DNA of 64,000 nucleotides from Leuconostoc pseudomesenteroides KCTC 3652 (GCF_014634745.1 NZ_BMBP01000008.1:35593-99592); one strand, 5' to 3'. Counted from the stretch's first letter, positions 11,650 through 19,755 are shown. Program-made: numbers and translations. Notes: generated from the letters alone by a model not told the origin.

Positions 11650-12210
11650 ATGACACATACTATGCAACAGATAACAATGATGGACATACCCAATAATATT
11701 GACAAAAAATTAACATTTATTGATTTTAATATAGATGGTGAATTATTTCCGCAACAGCCACAATCAAATAGCTTATTTTCAAAAGTGTTAGCTTCTAATC
11801 CATTTCCAATCGGAGTACTTGAATTGAAAAATGATGAGATTAAGATTGGCGATGAAACCAAGCATGTTTTTGCAACTTTTTCAACCGATCAGATTACATT
11901 TTTAGAAATAGGTATTTACCGTTCTGCAGTTCGGAATGCGCCTTTGGCACTGTTATCTTCTCGTTATACGCTTTATGTTCACTTAGTAGCCAATGAAAAA
12001 CCATTTTTTATGTTAAATGATGATATTCAAGCGTTGGGCAAATTTATGTCAACCCTAAATTTTAAAAAATTTCATCTCGTTGATGAAATGAGTTTAATGA
12101 CACATTTGGCACAATTAGGTGAATTAGACAATCAGTTATTTGAAGAGTTGGCCAAACGGACGAAATTTTTCATGCCGTTACAAATCATTGGTAGCAATGC
12201 GCGCGTGTAA
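11650..12210 (+). CDS. Hypothetical protein, soluble, probably cotranscribed with the small membrane peptide
   Basis: I do not recognise this 186-residue protein. It lacks a signal peptide and membrane spans and looks like an alpha/beta cytoplasmic protein. The middle (about residues 75-120) contains FATFSTDQITFLEIGIYRS and a hydrophobic strand with LYVHLV; the last third is helical and rich in Leu and Phe. The start ATG has CAGGGAGAA eight bases ahead. It follows the 44-residue peptide by 21 bases and so probably shares the cre-controlled promoter at 11390. It converges on a LacI gene. Confidence 0.6.
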   Translation: MTHTMQQITMMDIPNNIDKKLTFIDFNIDGELFPQQPQSNSLFSKVLASNPFPIGVLELKNDEIKIGDETKHVFATFSTDQITFLEIGIYRSAVRNAPLALLSSRYTLYVHLVANEKPFFMLNDDIQALGKFMSTLNFKKFHLVDEMSLMTHLAQLGELDNQLFEELAKRTKFFMPLQIIGSNARV

Positions 12211-12249
12211 GTTTTGGTCAAAGCAGGCTACTGATGTCGGCTTTTTATG

Positions 12250-12278
12250 TTTCTTCTCGACCCTGTTGGGAGAAGAAA
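12250..12278. other. Hairpin between convergent genes
   Basis: TTTCTTCTC and GAGAAGAAA form a perfect 9-bp stem around an 11-base loop. No long T run follows on either strand, so it is at best a weak terminator for the hypothetical gene and the opposing LacI gene. Confidence 0.4.
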
Positions 12279-12306
12279 TGCTTTGTTATGACATTTTGAT
12301 AATTCT

Positions 12307-13287
12307 TTATTTGTAGTGTGAGGGGATGATAATGTTTTGAATAGTCTGGTGGTAATCATTGTTTTCTGACGATAGATGTTTGATGAGTATTTCCGCAGCA
12401 GAAGCCCCCATCAAATAGGGTGATTGCTGAATGAATTTGAAATTCGGTGCAAGATAACGGGGCATCGCAGTATCGATGAAGCCAGTTATATTTTGCGTCT
12501 GATGCGCTTGCGTTAAAAAAGAAGGGTGTGTCAATAACTGAATCAATAAGCGTTCCTTCAAAACCACTAGTAAATTTTTGGGATTGTTTAGATCAACTGT
12601 TTCTGATAGCTTATTCACATCAAAATGCTCGGACTGCGTTTCAATGACATTAACTTGATCAAACACGGTTTTAATACCTGCAACACGTGCTACCCGTGTC
12701 GACAGTTTTTTCACCGGTTCGGTAATCACAGTCACACTAGAAAAAGAATCAGGAGAAAGTTGGGACATAGCATACTTTGCAATTTCAAAGTTATTGGTTG
12801 TTACCGAGCTCATTTCTAAATCAGCAAACTCACGATCAATTAGGACAATTGGCATATTATTGTTCAAAAATTTACGAATTACTGCACTATCTGTTGTCAG
12901 TGGTTGTAAAATAATCCCAGCAAAATTTTGATTATAGACGGACTCTAAATGTGCTTTTTCTGTTTTTAGATTGGAATCAGAATCCAGCAAGACACCGATA
13001 TATCCAAAAGCACTTAAAATTGAAACAATCCCTTTAAAATATTCAGACGAAAAATACTCATCGATGTTAGAGGCAACAACAGCGACTAAGTTTGATCGTT
13101 TTTTTGCGAGTTGAACTGCAGCCGAATTTCTAATATAGTCAGTTTCAGTAATTATTTTTTTGATTTTTTGAGCCGTAGTTTCAGACATTTGGTTCAGTTG
13201 ACCATTGAGGTATCGACTAACAGTTGCGATCGACACATTAGCCAGTTTGGCAATGTCGCTAATGGTCAGTTTTTGTTGATTTGTCAT
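12307..13287 (-). CDS. LacI-family transcriptional regulator
   Basis: A 326-residue LacI/GalR family protein with the N-terminal helix-turn-helix TISDIAKLANVSIATVSRYL and a sugar-binding-protein-like core (about residues 62-320). It lies downstream of, and in the same direction as, an SDR oxidoreductase gene. A strong hairpin with T run (13305-13341) stands directly in front of its ribosome site, so expression needs readthrough or a promoter overlapping the hairpin. A LacI-type near-palindrome (CATAACGTTGTG, 13350-13361) lies just upstream, which suggests autoregulation. The effector is unknown; the SDR partner suggests a sugar acid or ketose. Confidence 0.85.
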   Translation of the reverse strand: MTNQQKLTISDIAKLANVSIATVSRYLNGQLNQMSETTAQKIKKIITETDYIRNSAAVQLAKKRSNLVAVVASNIDEYFSSEYFKGIVSILSAFGYIGVLLDSDSNLKTEKAHLESVYNQNFAGIILQPLTTDSAVIRKFLNNNMPIVLIDREFADLEMSSVTTNNFEIAKYAMSQLSPDSFSSVTVITEPVKKLSTRVARVAGIKTVFDQVNVIETQSEHFDVNKLSETVDLNNPKNLLVVLKERLLIQLLTHPSFLTQAHQTQNITGFIDTAMPRYLAPNFKFIQQSPYLMGASAAEILIKHLSSENNDYHQTIQNIIIPSHYK

Positions 13288-13304
13288 AAAAATAATCTCC
13301 GTTT

Positions 13305-13341
13305 AAAAAAAGCAATACACAAAACAATGTATTGCTTTTTT
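13305..13341 (-). terminator. Terminator/attenuator between the SDR gene and the LacI gene
   Basis: On the minus strand AAAAAGCAATAC pairs with GTATTGCTTTTTTT. The hairpin ends only about 18 bases before the LacI start codon, so it can end the SDR transcript and also limit LacI expression. Confidence 0.75.
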
Positions 13342-13349
13342 AAGTTTAC

Positions 13350-13361
13350 CATAACGTTGTG
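13350..13361 (-). promoter_or_regulatory. Candidate LacI-type operator
   Basis: CATAACGTTGTG is an imperfect palindrome around AACGTT with the central CG typical of LacI/GalR operators. It lies between the SDR stop codon and the attenuator ahead of the LacI gene. Confidence 0.4.
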
Positions 13362-13387
13362 ATAAGTTTGAAAAGTATTATTCAAAA

Positions 13388-14167
13388 TTAACGGAGCAGA
13401 TAACCACCGTCGACTGGCAGTGTGACACCGGTTACATAGTCGGATGCATGGCTGGCCAAAAAGACAACTGTTCCCATTAATTCTTTAGGATTGGCCCAGT
13501 GACCTGCAGGAATGTGATTCAAAATTTCTTCATTTCGTGTTTTATCTTCTTGCAAAGCCTTGGTCATTGGTGTGTCAATATATCCGGGTGCAATGGCATT
13601 GACTTGAATATTATCCGGAGCCAAAGCATCTGCGTATGCTTTTGTTAAGCCAATCACACCGTGTTTGCTGGCTGTGTATGGGAAAATGAATTTACCAGCA
13701 CGATATGATTGCATTGAACCGATATTGATTATTTTACCACCACCAGCTTTTGCCATTATCAACGCAGCAGCTTTTGAAATATGATACATTGCGTTGAGGT
13801 TCAAATTGATGACAGCGTCCCAATCATCGTCAGGAAATGCTTGCCACTCGTGTCGTATTTGAAGACCAGCGTTGTTAACTAAAATATCTAACTTACTACC
13901 GTGATCATTAACAAAATTTGTCACAGCATCCCCAACATTTTTGCTTGTAATATCCAGTTTTAGGAAGTGGACAGTCTGACCATTCGATTCAACCACTTTT
14001 TTTGTTTCAGACCAACCATTTTCACTGTGAGAAATGACTAAAATATTAGCGCCTACCGCACTCAGTGCCTCCGTATAATAACGACCTAATCCTGATGCAC
14101 CACCAGTAACTAAGGCAGTTTTACCAGCAAGACTAAAAGTATCGAGTCCAAAATCTTTTGTGTGCAT
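13388..14167 (-). CDS. SDR oxidoreductase, gluconate 5-dehydrogenase / KduD-like
   Basis: A 259-residue classical short-chain dehydrogenase. The NAD(P) motif is TGGASGLG (about residues 20-27), NNAG follows near residue 95, and the catalytic Ser, Tyr-x3-Lys are in the segments IGSMQSY and YTASKHG. The end VTGVTLPVDGGYLLR is typical for gluconate 5-dehydrogenase and 2-deoxy-D-gluconate 3-dehydrogenase (KduD) type enzymes. The exact substrate cannot be read from the sequence. The second ATG (13388-14167) is preferred because AAGGAGA stands directly before the first ATG but six bases before the second. A promoter and an 18-bp operator-like palindrome lie upstream. A LacI gene follows in the same direction. 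Confidence 0.88.
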   Translation of the reverse strand: MHTKDFGLDTFSLAGKTALVTGGASGLGRYYTEALSAVGANILVISHSENGWSETKKVVESNGQTVHFLKLDITSKNVGDAVTNFVNDHGSKLDILVNNAGLQIRHEWQAFPDDDWDAVINLNLNAMYHISKAAALIMAKAGGGKIINIGSMQSYRAGKFIFPYTASKHGVIGLTKAYADALAPDNIQVNAIAPGYIDTPMTKALQEDKTRNEEILNHIPAGHWANPKELMGTVVFLASHASDYVTGVTLPVDGGYLLR

Positions 14168-14206
14168 AACCATTCTCCTTTTTATTAAGTAGCAGTGAGT
14201 TATAGT

Positions 14207-14224
14207 TACGTAAACGCTTACGTA
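14207..14224 (-). promoter_or_regulatory. 18-bp palindromic operator before the SDR gene
   Basis: TACGTAA-ACGC-TTACGTA has perfect 7-bp arms. On the minus strand its core GTAAGCGTTTAC resembles LacI-family operators and cre (12 of 14 positions). It lies downstream of the -10 box, a position fit for repression by the adjacent LacI protein. Confidence 0.65.
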
Positions 14225-14238
14225 AACCTTATAAACAA

Positions 14239-14267
14239 ATCATACTATGATGTTCGTTATTATTCAA
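14239..14267 (-). promoter_or_regulatory. Promoter of the SDR gene
   Basis: On the minus strand TTGAAT (14267-14262) and TATGAT (14244-14239) are 17 bases apart. They are followed downstream by the palindromic operator at 14207-14224. Confidence 0.6.
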
Positions 14268-14304
14268 GTAATTGATTTGGTCGAGTGTATCATTTGGTAG
14301 TGAT

Positions 14305-14333
14305 CAAAAAAACTAACCCTGTAAGGGTTAGCT
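14305..14333 (-). terminator. Intrinsic terminator after the FMN reductase gene
   Basis: On the minus strand GCTAACCCTTACAGGGTTAG forms a stem of about 8 bp followed by TTTTTTT. Confidence 0.8.
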
Positions 14334-14355
14334 TTTGCTTGGCTTGATATGATGA

Positions 14356-14898
14356 TTAAAACTTGTCAGCAAATGTCACAAACTTCTGGGCAGCGCCTGC
14401 CAAGAACGCTTTTGTGTCGTCATTTGTAATTTGACCAGTTTCATCAGCTAAATTGCCTGTGTTACCAATGTAAAGTTCTGGTTGTTGTAGAGTTGGCATA
14501 TCTAAAAATACCAATGATTGACGTAAGACATGATGTGCTAAAACACCAGCTGTCCCACCAATTGATTGTGAGGCGACTAATGCAGGCTTTCCTGCCCAAG
14601 AATTTTGCCCCCAAGGTCGTGATGCAATATCCAATGCGTTTTTCAATGCAGCTGGAATGCTACGATTATGTTCTGGTGTGACAAAGATGAATGCGTCTTG
14701 TGCTGCCACTTGTTCTCTAAATGCTGTGTAAACTTCTGGTGAGTTTTCATCATAGTCCTGATTATAAATGGGTAGATTACTGATATTTAAATAAGTAACG
14801 TCTGCGTCCTCAGGAAGTCCAGCAACAAGTGCATCTGCGACACCTTTTGAATAAGAATTTTTGCGAATTGAACCAATTACGATACCAAATTTTGTCAT
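14356..14898 (-). CDS. NADPH-dependent FMN reductase family protein
   Basis: A 180-residue flavodoxin-fold reductase of the NADPH-dependent FMN reductase/azoreductase family. It transfers hydride from NAD(P)H through bound FMN to quinones, azo compounds or chromate-like acceptors. The FMN phosphate loop is at the N-terminus (GSIRKNSYSKGVA, residues 8-20). The second flavin loop is VTPEHNRSIPAALKNALD near residue 75, which is the family hallmark. The gene is monocistronic, with a terminator directly behind it. Upstream lies a 13-bp palindrome (14919-14931) like the operators of HxlR/YodB-type regulators, which control azoreductases in Bacillus. An HxlR gene is present at 47745 in this window. 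Confidence 0.88.
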   Translation of the reverse strand: MTKFGIVIGSIRKNSYSKGVADALVAGLPEDADVTYLNISNLPIYNQDYDENSPEVYTAFREQVAAQDAFIFVTPEHNRSIPAALKNALDIASRPWGQNSWAGKPALVASQSIGGTAGVLAHHVLRQSLVFLDMPTLQQPELYIGNTGNLADETGQITNDDTKAFLAGAAQKFVTFADKF

Positions 14899-14918
14899 GG
14901 GTGTTTACCTCTTTCTAG

Positions 14919-14931
14919 TTACTAAAAGTAA
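14919..14931 (-). promoter_or_regulatory. TTACT-N3-AGTAA palindrome upstream of the FMN reductase
   Basis: TTACTAAAAGTAA is an exact inverted repeat about 20 bases before the start codon. A similar site (TTACTATAAGTAA) is in front of aldB at 53311-53323, and the 10-mer ACTAAAAGTA recurs upstream of the HxlR gene at 48148-48157. Confidence 0.5.
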
Positions 14932-15147
14932 GTATAAAACTTGTAATATGATTTTGCAAGCATTTTCTGGTTATTTTCACGACAAAAGCAGTACAGGGAC
15001 AGTAGTTGACTTTTTAATACAAACTAAATGACCACAAGTAACATATCAAACTATGACAATGTTATTGGTCTACCAATCATAAATACTGTTATAATATTGA
15101 CAAATCGTAAATTAGTAAAGTATCCATAATTAAGAGGGGAATCACAA

Positions 15148-17178
15148 ATGGATTTAGAAAAAAAGACTAAATGGTCGTCTGCGGGCGCACTAATTGCTTT
15201 GGGTATCGTTTATGGCGACATTGGTACGTCGCCATTGTATACGATGAATTCCATCTTGAATAGTGCAAGAAGTACTCAGCATTTAAATGAGTTTGTTATT
15301 GGTTCGGTTTCTTTGGTGTTTTGGACACTGATGTTGATTACGACCATTAAATATGTTTTGATTGCATTACGTGCTGATAATCATGGGGAGGGGGGCATTT
15401 TTGCGCTTTATAGTCGTGTTCAAAGTGTCAATAAAAAATGGCTGTTGATTCCAGCTTTAATTGGTGGATCAGCTTTGTTAGCAGACGGGACGCTGACGCC
15501 TGCCGTTACCGTAACAACAGCAATTGAAGGTTTAAAAGGGCAAGGATTTGGCATTTTATCCTTTCCAAATGATCAATTTATTGTCATGGTTACCGTAACA
15601 GTTATTTTGGTGATTATTTTTACATTTCAGCGGGCAGGTACCAAGAAGATTGGTAATTTATTTGGGCCGGTTATGTTAGTGTGGTTCCTTTTTATTGGTT
15701 TCTTTGGCTTGATTAATATTTTTAGTGATTTATCGATCCTGAAAGCACTGTCGCCCGTTTATGCGATACAGGTACTTATGAGCCCAGAAAATAAAACTGG
15801 TATTTTTATATTAGGAAGTGTTTTCTTGGCTACCACTGGTGCTGAGGCACTTTATTCAGATATGGGTCACGTTGGTAAGCACAATATCTATATTAGCTGG
15901 CCGTTTGTTTATACAATGTTGATTTTAAATTATATGGGACAAGGGGCGTGGATTATGACCCATAGCAGCCAAGCAAACCTTCTGAAGCAAGCCTCAAATC
16001 CGTTTTTTGAGATTTTGCCTCATTCTTGGCGGCTTGTCGGGGTTATATTAGCAACTTTAGCGGCAGTAATTGCATCGCAAGCGTTGATTTCTGGTGCCTA
16101 TACTCTAGTTAGTGAGGCAATTAATCTCAAAGTAATCCCAAGACTAAGGACATTTTATCCTAGTGACGCTCGTGGTCAAATGTATATTGCCACTGTAAAT
16201 TGGATTTTGTGTGTGATAGGCTTGATTATTGTATGGGTATTTCAAACTTCGCACAATATGGAGGCAGCTTATGGTCTGTCAATTACAATTACCATGTTGA
16301 TGACAACAGTGCTACTATTTGAATTTGTGAGGAAGTATCAGTCAAGCCTTGTGGCAAGCTTGTTTGCGATTGTGTTTGGCTTCATTGAAGTTGTCTTTTT
16401 GATTGCTAGTCTTGGTAAGTTTTTACACGGTGGATATGCCACCTTGATTATCATGTTGGCTATTTTGATAATGATGACCGTTTGGTTTTATGGTAATAAA
16501 CGTCGTGAACAAATTGCCAAAAAAGATGATTATTTGTCTTTGCGAGATTATCGTAAACAGTTAGTCAACTTATCTGAAGATGAAAATGAGCCGCTATTTG
16601 CGACAAATCTTGTTTATATTGCTAACGTCCATCAAAATTACATGTTGAAGCGATCCGTTATTTACTCATTGATAGGATCCAAGCCCAAGCGTGCTGCTGT
16701 TTACTGGTTTGTCACCGTTCGTGAAGCAACGGATCCTTATGAAAAAAGTTACGCAGTTGATATGATGGGGACAACAAATATGGTGCATGTCACATTCAGG
16801 CTTGGTTTTAAAGTTGAGCCGCAAATTCATCTGTATATCAAACAAATTGCTAACGACTTAATTAAAAAAGAAGTTCTAAAACCTCAGTTTCCAAGATATG
16901 CGATTGATAAGCACGGTAGTGTGAGTGATTTTAAGTATGTTATTGCTAATCAATATTCAGCTGATTTATTGCGTTTACCAAACATTCATCCTTGGGATCG
17001 TTTCTTGATTGGTGGTCGCTTATGGTTGCAAGGCCACACTGTTAAACCAAGTAGCTTTTATGGGCTTGAGTTAAGTGATGTTATTGAAGAAACTGTACCA
17101 TTATTTTTGGATAATAATAAAAAAGTCAAATTAATTCAAAGTGATTTGAAGAATGTCGTCAAAAAAGACAATGATTGA
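15148..17178 (+). CDS. kup: Kup-family potassium uptake protein
   Basis: A 676-residue KUP/HAK/KT potassium transporter, probably a K+/H+ symporter. The N-terminus GIVYGDIGTSPLYT (about residues 20-33) is the family signature. About twelve membrane spans fill residues 15-450, with GGEGG-like DNHGEGGIFALYSR in the second span region, and a hydrophilic cytoplasmic C-terminal domain covers about 460-676. Length fits the family. The start has AGAGGGGA ahead. The gene is alone, with a TATAAT box at 15090-15095 but no clear -35 box, and no riboswitch fold was recognised in the leader. A strong bidirectional terminator follows. Confidence 0.95.
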   Translation: MDLEKKTKWSSAGALIALGIVYGDIGTSPLYTMNSILNSARSTQHLNEFVIGSVSLVFWTLMLITTIKYVLIALRADNHGEGGIFALYSRVQSVNKKWLLIPALIGGSALLADGTLTPAVTVTTAIEGLKGQGFGILSFPNDQFIVMVTVTVILVIIFTFQRAGTKKIGNLFGPVMLVWFLFIGFFGLINIFSDLSILKALSPVYAIQVLMSPENKTGIFILGSVFLATTGAEALYSDMGHVGKHNIYISWPFVYTMLILNYMGQGAWIMTHSSQANLLKQASNPFFEILPHSWRLVGVILATLAAVIASQALISGAYTLVSEAINLKVIPRLRTFYPSDARGQMYIATVNWILCVIGLIIVWVFQTSHNMEAAYGLSITITMLMTTVLLFEFVRKYQSSLVASLFAIVFGFIEVVFLIASLGKFLHGGYATLIIMLAILIMMTVWFYGNKRREQIAKKDDYLSLRDYRKQLVNLSEDENEPLFATNLVYIANVHQNYMLKRSVIYSLIGSKPKRAAVYWFVTVREATDPYEKSYAVDMMGTTNMVHVTFRLGFKVEPQIHLYIKQIANDLIKKEVLKPQFPRYAIDKHGSVSDFKYVIANQYSADLLRLPNIHPWDRFLIGGRLWLQGHTVKPSSFYGLELSDVIEETVPLFLDNNKKVKLIQSDLKNVVKKDND

Positions 17179-17219
17179 ATCAATTTAATTTGCTGTAAAC
17201 GGGATACTAGTTCTACAAT

Positions 17220-17270
17220 CTCAATTAAAAAAGAGTGACACGTTCAATGTGCCACTCTTTTTTAATTGAG
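17220..17270. terminator. Bidirectional terminator between kup and the acetyltransferase gene
   Basis: CTCAATTAAAAAAGAGTG and CACTCTTTTTTAATTGAG form a stem of about 21 bp (one mismatch in the inner part) around GTTCAAT. It overlaps the stop codon of the opposing acetyltransferase gene. Confidence 0.9.
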
Positions 17271-17801
17271 ATTACGATAAAAGACTGCTTTATCGGTCCA
17301 CTTATTATTTTCTAACATGAAGCCTTTTCGAACTGTTTCAAATGAAAAGCCTAATTTCTTGAGTAAGTTTTGAGAAGGATAATTTTCCAATGCAACATGA
17401 GCTTCAATACGATGAAATCCTGCTGTGTCAGCAAGGTAGGGCATGAGTGCAGATAACGCTTCAAAGGCAAAGCCTTGACGCCATAGTTGATTATGGATAA
17501 AGTAGCCTAATTCTCCCCAGGCCATATTTGCTCTAGCTAGCGTTGCAACATCAATCATGCCGATGTGATTGTGATTTTTATCAAAGATAGCCAAAATCAA
17601 AATATCGTCAGTTTCACGTAATCGATTATGCTTACCAACTAAGTCGGCAAACCAATCTGCTGTACAAATGCTCATGTCTAACTTGCCCTCATCATAAGGA
17701 CTTTGGGCAGGATAGCGATTAGAAAAACCATTAAACCAACTTTCGTAGTCATCTATTTGCAATGGTTTAAGAATCAGTCGTTCTGTTACAATGGGTGTCA
17801 T
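17262..17801 (-). CDS. GNAT N-acetyltransferase, RimJ/RimL type
   Basis: A 179-residue acetyltransferase of the RimJ/RimL-like GNAT subfamily, which acetylates protein N-termini or small amines with acetyl-CoA. The order TERLILKPLQIDDYESW (start), GELGYFI (strand 4), LWRQGFAFEAL (the acetyl-CoA loop, where RQGFA replaces the usual Q/R-x-x-G-x-G/A) and NLLKKLGFSFE near residue 150 is typical. The substrate is not predictable. AGGAGA lies 12 bases before the ATG, somewhat far. The gene converges on kup and ends inside the shared terminator. Confidence 0.85.
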   Translation of the reverse strand: MTPIVTERLILKPLQIDDYESWFNGFSNRYPAQSPYDEGKLDMSICTADWFADLVGKHNRLRETDDILILAIFDKNHNHIGMIDVATLARANMAWGELGYFIHNQLWRQGFAFEALSALMPYLADTAGFHRIEAHVALENYPSQNLLKKLGFSFETVRKGFMLENNKWTDKAVFYRNLN

Positions 17802-17992
17802 GCTTTGGATAATTTCTCCTGTGGTATGGGTTATTTGTGATAAATGATAACTAACAGATGACCGGAAAGGTCACAATTTGGTATATCATATATTACAATA
17901 GGTATAGTAAAAACGATAACTATAATTTAACAATAATGTCGGCGAAATACAAGCCCGGCGTTTTGCAATAAGATGAAAAAAGTGGGAGTGCC

Positions 17993-18670
17993 ATGGGTTT
18001 TAAAATATTTGTAGTCGAGGATAATCATGAAATTGTTAATTTATTAAAAAAATCATTATCAAGTTGGGGATTTTTAATTGAAGCGTGCCATGATTTCAAT
18101 CATGTCAAAACAGAAGTTGATCAATTTGCGCCGCATTTAATTTTAATGGATATTAATTTACCGTATCATAATGGCTTTTTTTGGACACAAGCAATCCGAA
18201 AGGATAGTGTGGTTCCAATTATATTTTTATCCAGTCGTGATGACAACACAGATCAAATTTTGGCGATGAATTTTGGTGGTGATGACTATGTCACCAAGCC
18301 ATTTAATATTGAATTGTTGATTGTTAAAATTAATGCGCTTTTGCGTCGTGAATATACGTTTGTGTCTGATCGAAGCGTTCTAAAATTTCAAGATTTTAGT
18401 TTAGATATTATTGATGATCAACTCAGAACGGGAACACACTCAGTAACTTTGACTAGAAATGAAACCAAGTTGTTACACTTATTATTTAGTCATCAATATC
18501 AAGTGGTGTCTCGCGAAGATATTATGTCAAATTTATGGGACAATGATATTTTTATTGATCGCAATACGTTGTCAGTGACTTTGGCACGTTTACGTCAAAA
18601 AACTGCAACAATCGGATTTGCAAAATTTTTGGTCACGGTTAAAGGGAAAGGGTTGTCGTTAAATGATTAA
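17993..18670 (+). CDS. OmpR-family response regulator, BceR-like
   Basis: A 225-residue response regulator. The receiver domain (1-120) has acidic pocket residues Glu9/Asp10, phospho-acceptor Asp53 in LILMDINLP and Lys102 in DDYVTKPF. The winged-helix effector domain (about 130-225) follows. The gene overlaps the kinase gene by 8 bases. Family and neighbours (kinase, ABC ATPase, ten-span permease) identify a Bce-type module, in which the ABC transporter itself senses a peptide antibiotic such as bacitracin and the regulator activates the transporter genes. Which peptide is sensed cannot be told. Confidence 0.9.
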   Translation: MGFKIFVVEDNHEIVNLLKKSLSSWGFLIEACHDFNHVKTEVDQFAPHLILMDINLPYHNGFFWTQAIRKDSVVPIIFLSSRDDNTDQILAMNFGGDDYVTKPFNIELLIVKINALLRREYTFVSDRSVLKFQDFSLDIIDDQLRTGTHSVTLTRNETKLLHLLFSHQYQVVSREDIMSNLWDNDIFIDRNTLSVTLARLRQKTATIGFAKFLVTVKGKGLSLND

Positions 18671-19694
18671 AAAATGTTTGCAATCAATTTGGTTATTTTT
18701 GCTGGATTATTGGTATTTTTACCTGCTTTTTGTTTTCATTTTTGGGGCTTTATTTTGGAGTGTTGTGATGCGCTCTCTAGATATTGATGCTGTAATTGAT
18801 GCACTTTATGTGGGCTTGTATTTTTTATTTGGTATGACATTGTTATTGTTTTGGCGATGGTTCCAAACACGAAAAACTTTAAAAAATATTTTGTCAGATG
18901 ATTGCTTGTCGGTCGATAATTTAAGCTTACCAGCAATTTCTTCCGTGACTCATTTGTACCAAAATTTGCTCAAACAACAGGCACTTCAGCAGAAAAAAGC
19001 GTTAGCTACTCAGGCTAACGCCATGCAAGACATTCAAGATTACTATGCCATGTGGGCACATCAAATTAAAGTGCCATTGTCTGTGTTGGATTTGATGAAT
19101 CAAACCGATACGATTGAAAAATATGAAACGAGTAACCAATTGCTCATTGTGAATCAATATTTGAATATGATGTTACAATTTATTCGTCTCAAGAATTTAC
19201 ATCAAGACTTGACATTCAAACCTATCCATTTGCAGGCAATTGTGCGTGATGTGATTAAAGCGTATAAATTGTTTTTCATCCGCCAAAATCTATCGGTTTC
19301 AATGGTGGGCGATGATTTTACAGTTGTGAGTGATCCTAAATGGGTGCAATTTGTTTTAGAACAAACTGTTTTTAATGCGATTAAGTATACACCACAAGGT
19401 CGCATTCAAGTGATGTTTGTTAATCAGCATCAAGTAGTGATTGAAGATACTGGTATTGGCATTGCAGCCAGTGATTTGCCGAGATTATTTGACAAAGGTT
19501 ATACGGGACTAAATGGTCGGCTTGAAAATAACAGTAGTGGGCTAGGTCTGTTTATGGTGAAAGAAATACTATCCGAACTCGGGCATGATATTAAAGTTGC
19601 GTCTGTTGTGGGAAAAGGTACTAAGGTCACCATTGACTTTAAACAGACAAAAACACAATCTTACGAAACTGTAAGATTAAATGGCGAGGTGTAA
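18663..19694 (+). CDS. Sensor histidine kinase, BceS-like (intramembrane-sensing)
   Basis: A 343-residue kinase with two N-terminal membrane helices (about residues 10-35 and 40-65) and almost no extracellular loop, the hallmark of intramembrane-sensing kinases that take their signal from a Bce-type transporter. The H box holds His133 in WAHQIKVPLSV. The ATPase domain shows NAIKYTP (N box), EDTGIGI (G1) and SSGLGLFMV (G2). The coding end contains an 8-bp inverted repeat (19657-19678), which is probably an operator for the downstream ABC genes. A hairpin with T run overlaps the stop codon. Confidence 0.9.
   Translation: MIKKCLQSIWLFLLDYWYFYLLFVFIFGALFWSVVMRSLDIDAVIDALYVGLYFLFGMTLLLFWRWFQTRKTLKNILSDDCLSVDNLSLPAISSVTHLYQNLLKQQALQQKKALATQANAMQDIQDYYAMWAHQIKVPLSVLDLMNQTDTIEKYETSNQLLIVNQYLNMMLQFIRLKNLHQDLTFKPIHLQAIVRDVIKAYKLFFIRQNLSVSMVGDDFTVVSDPKWVQFVLEQTVFNAIKYTPQGRIQVMFVNQHQVVIEDTGIGIAASDLPRLFDKGYTGLNGRLENNSSGLGLFMVKEILSELGHDIKVASVVGKGTKVTIDFKQTKTQSYETVRLNGEV
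19657..19678 (+). promoter_or_regulatory. Candidate response-regulator operator inside the kinase gene end
   Basis: AATCTTAC-GAAACT-GTAAGATT has perfect 8-bp arms and a 6-base spacer. It lies about 80 bases before the ABC ATPase gene. Bce-type regulators are known to bind inverted repeats with TTAC/GTAA-like arms ahead of their transporter genes, so this is the likely activator site. Confidence 0.6.
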
Positions 19695-19713
19695 GGTAAA
19701 TCACCTCTTTTTT
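19686..19713 (+). terminator. Terminator between the two-component genes and the ABC genes
   Basis: GAGGTG and CACCTC form a 6-bp stem with loop TAAGGTAAAT and six T residues behind. It uncouples basal kinase/regulator expression from the inducible transporter genes. Confidence 0.7.
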
Positions 19714-19755
19714 CATTTAAAATGAATATAGACATAACAAGGGGGAATTCATTTT

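Noticed and set aside
15000..15147. Possible c-di-AMP (ydaO-type) riboswitch before kup.
   Set aside because: The leader is too short and none of the conserved ydaO motifs was found.
17939..17968. GC-rich stretch with GTCGGCG and CCCGGCG before the response regulator as a hairpin.
   Set aside because: The two parts are direct, not inverted, copies; no stable stem forms.
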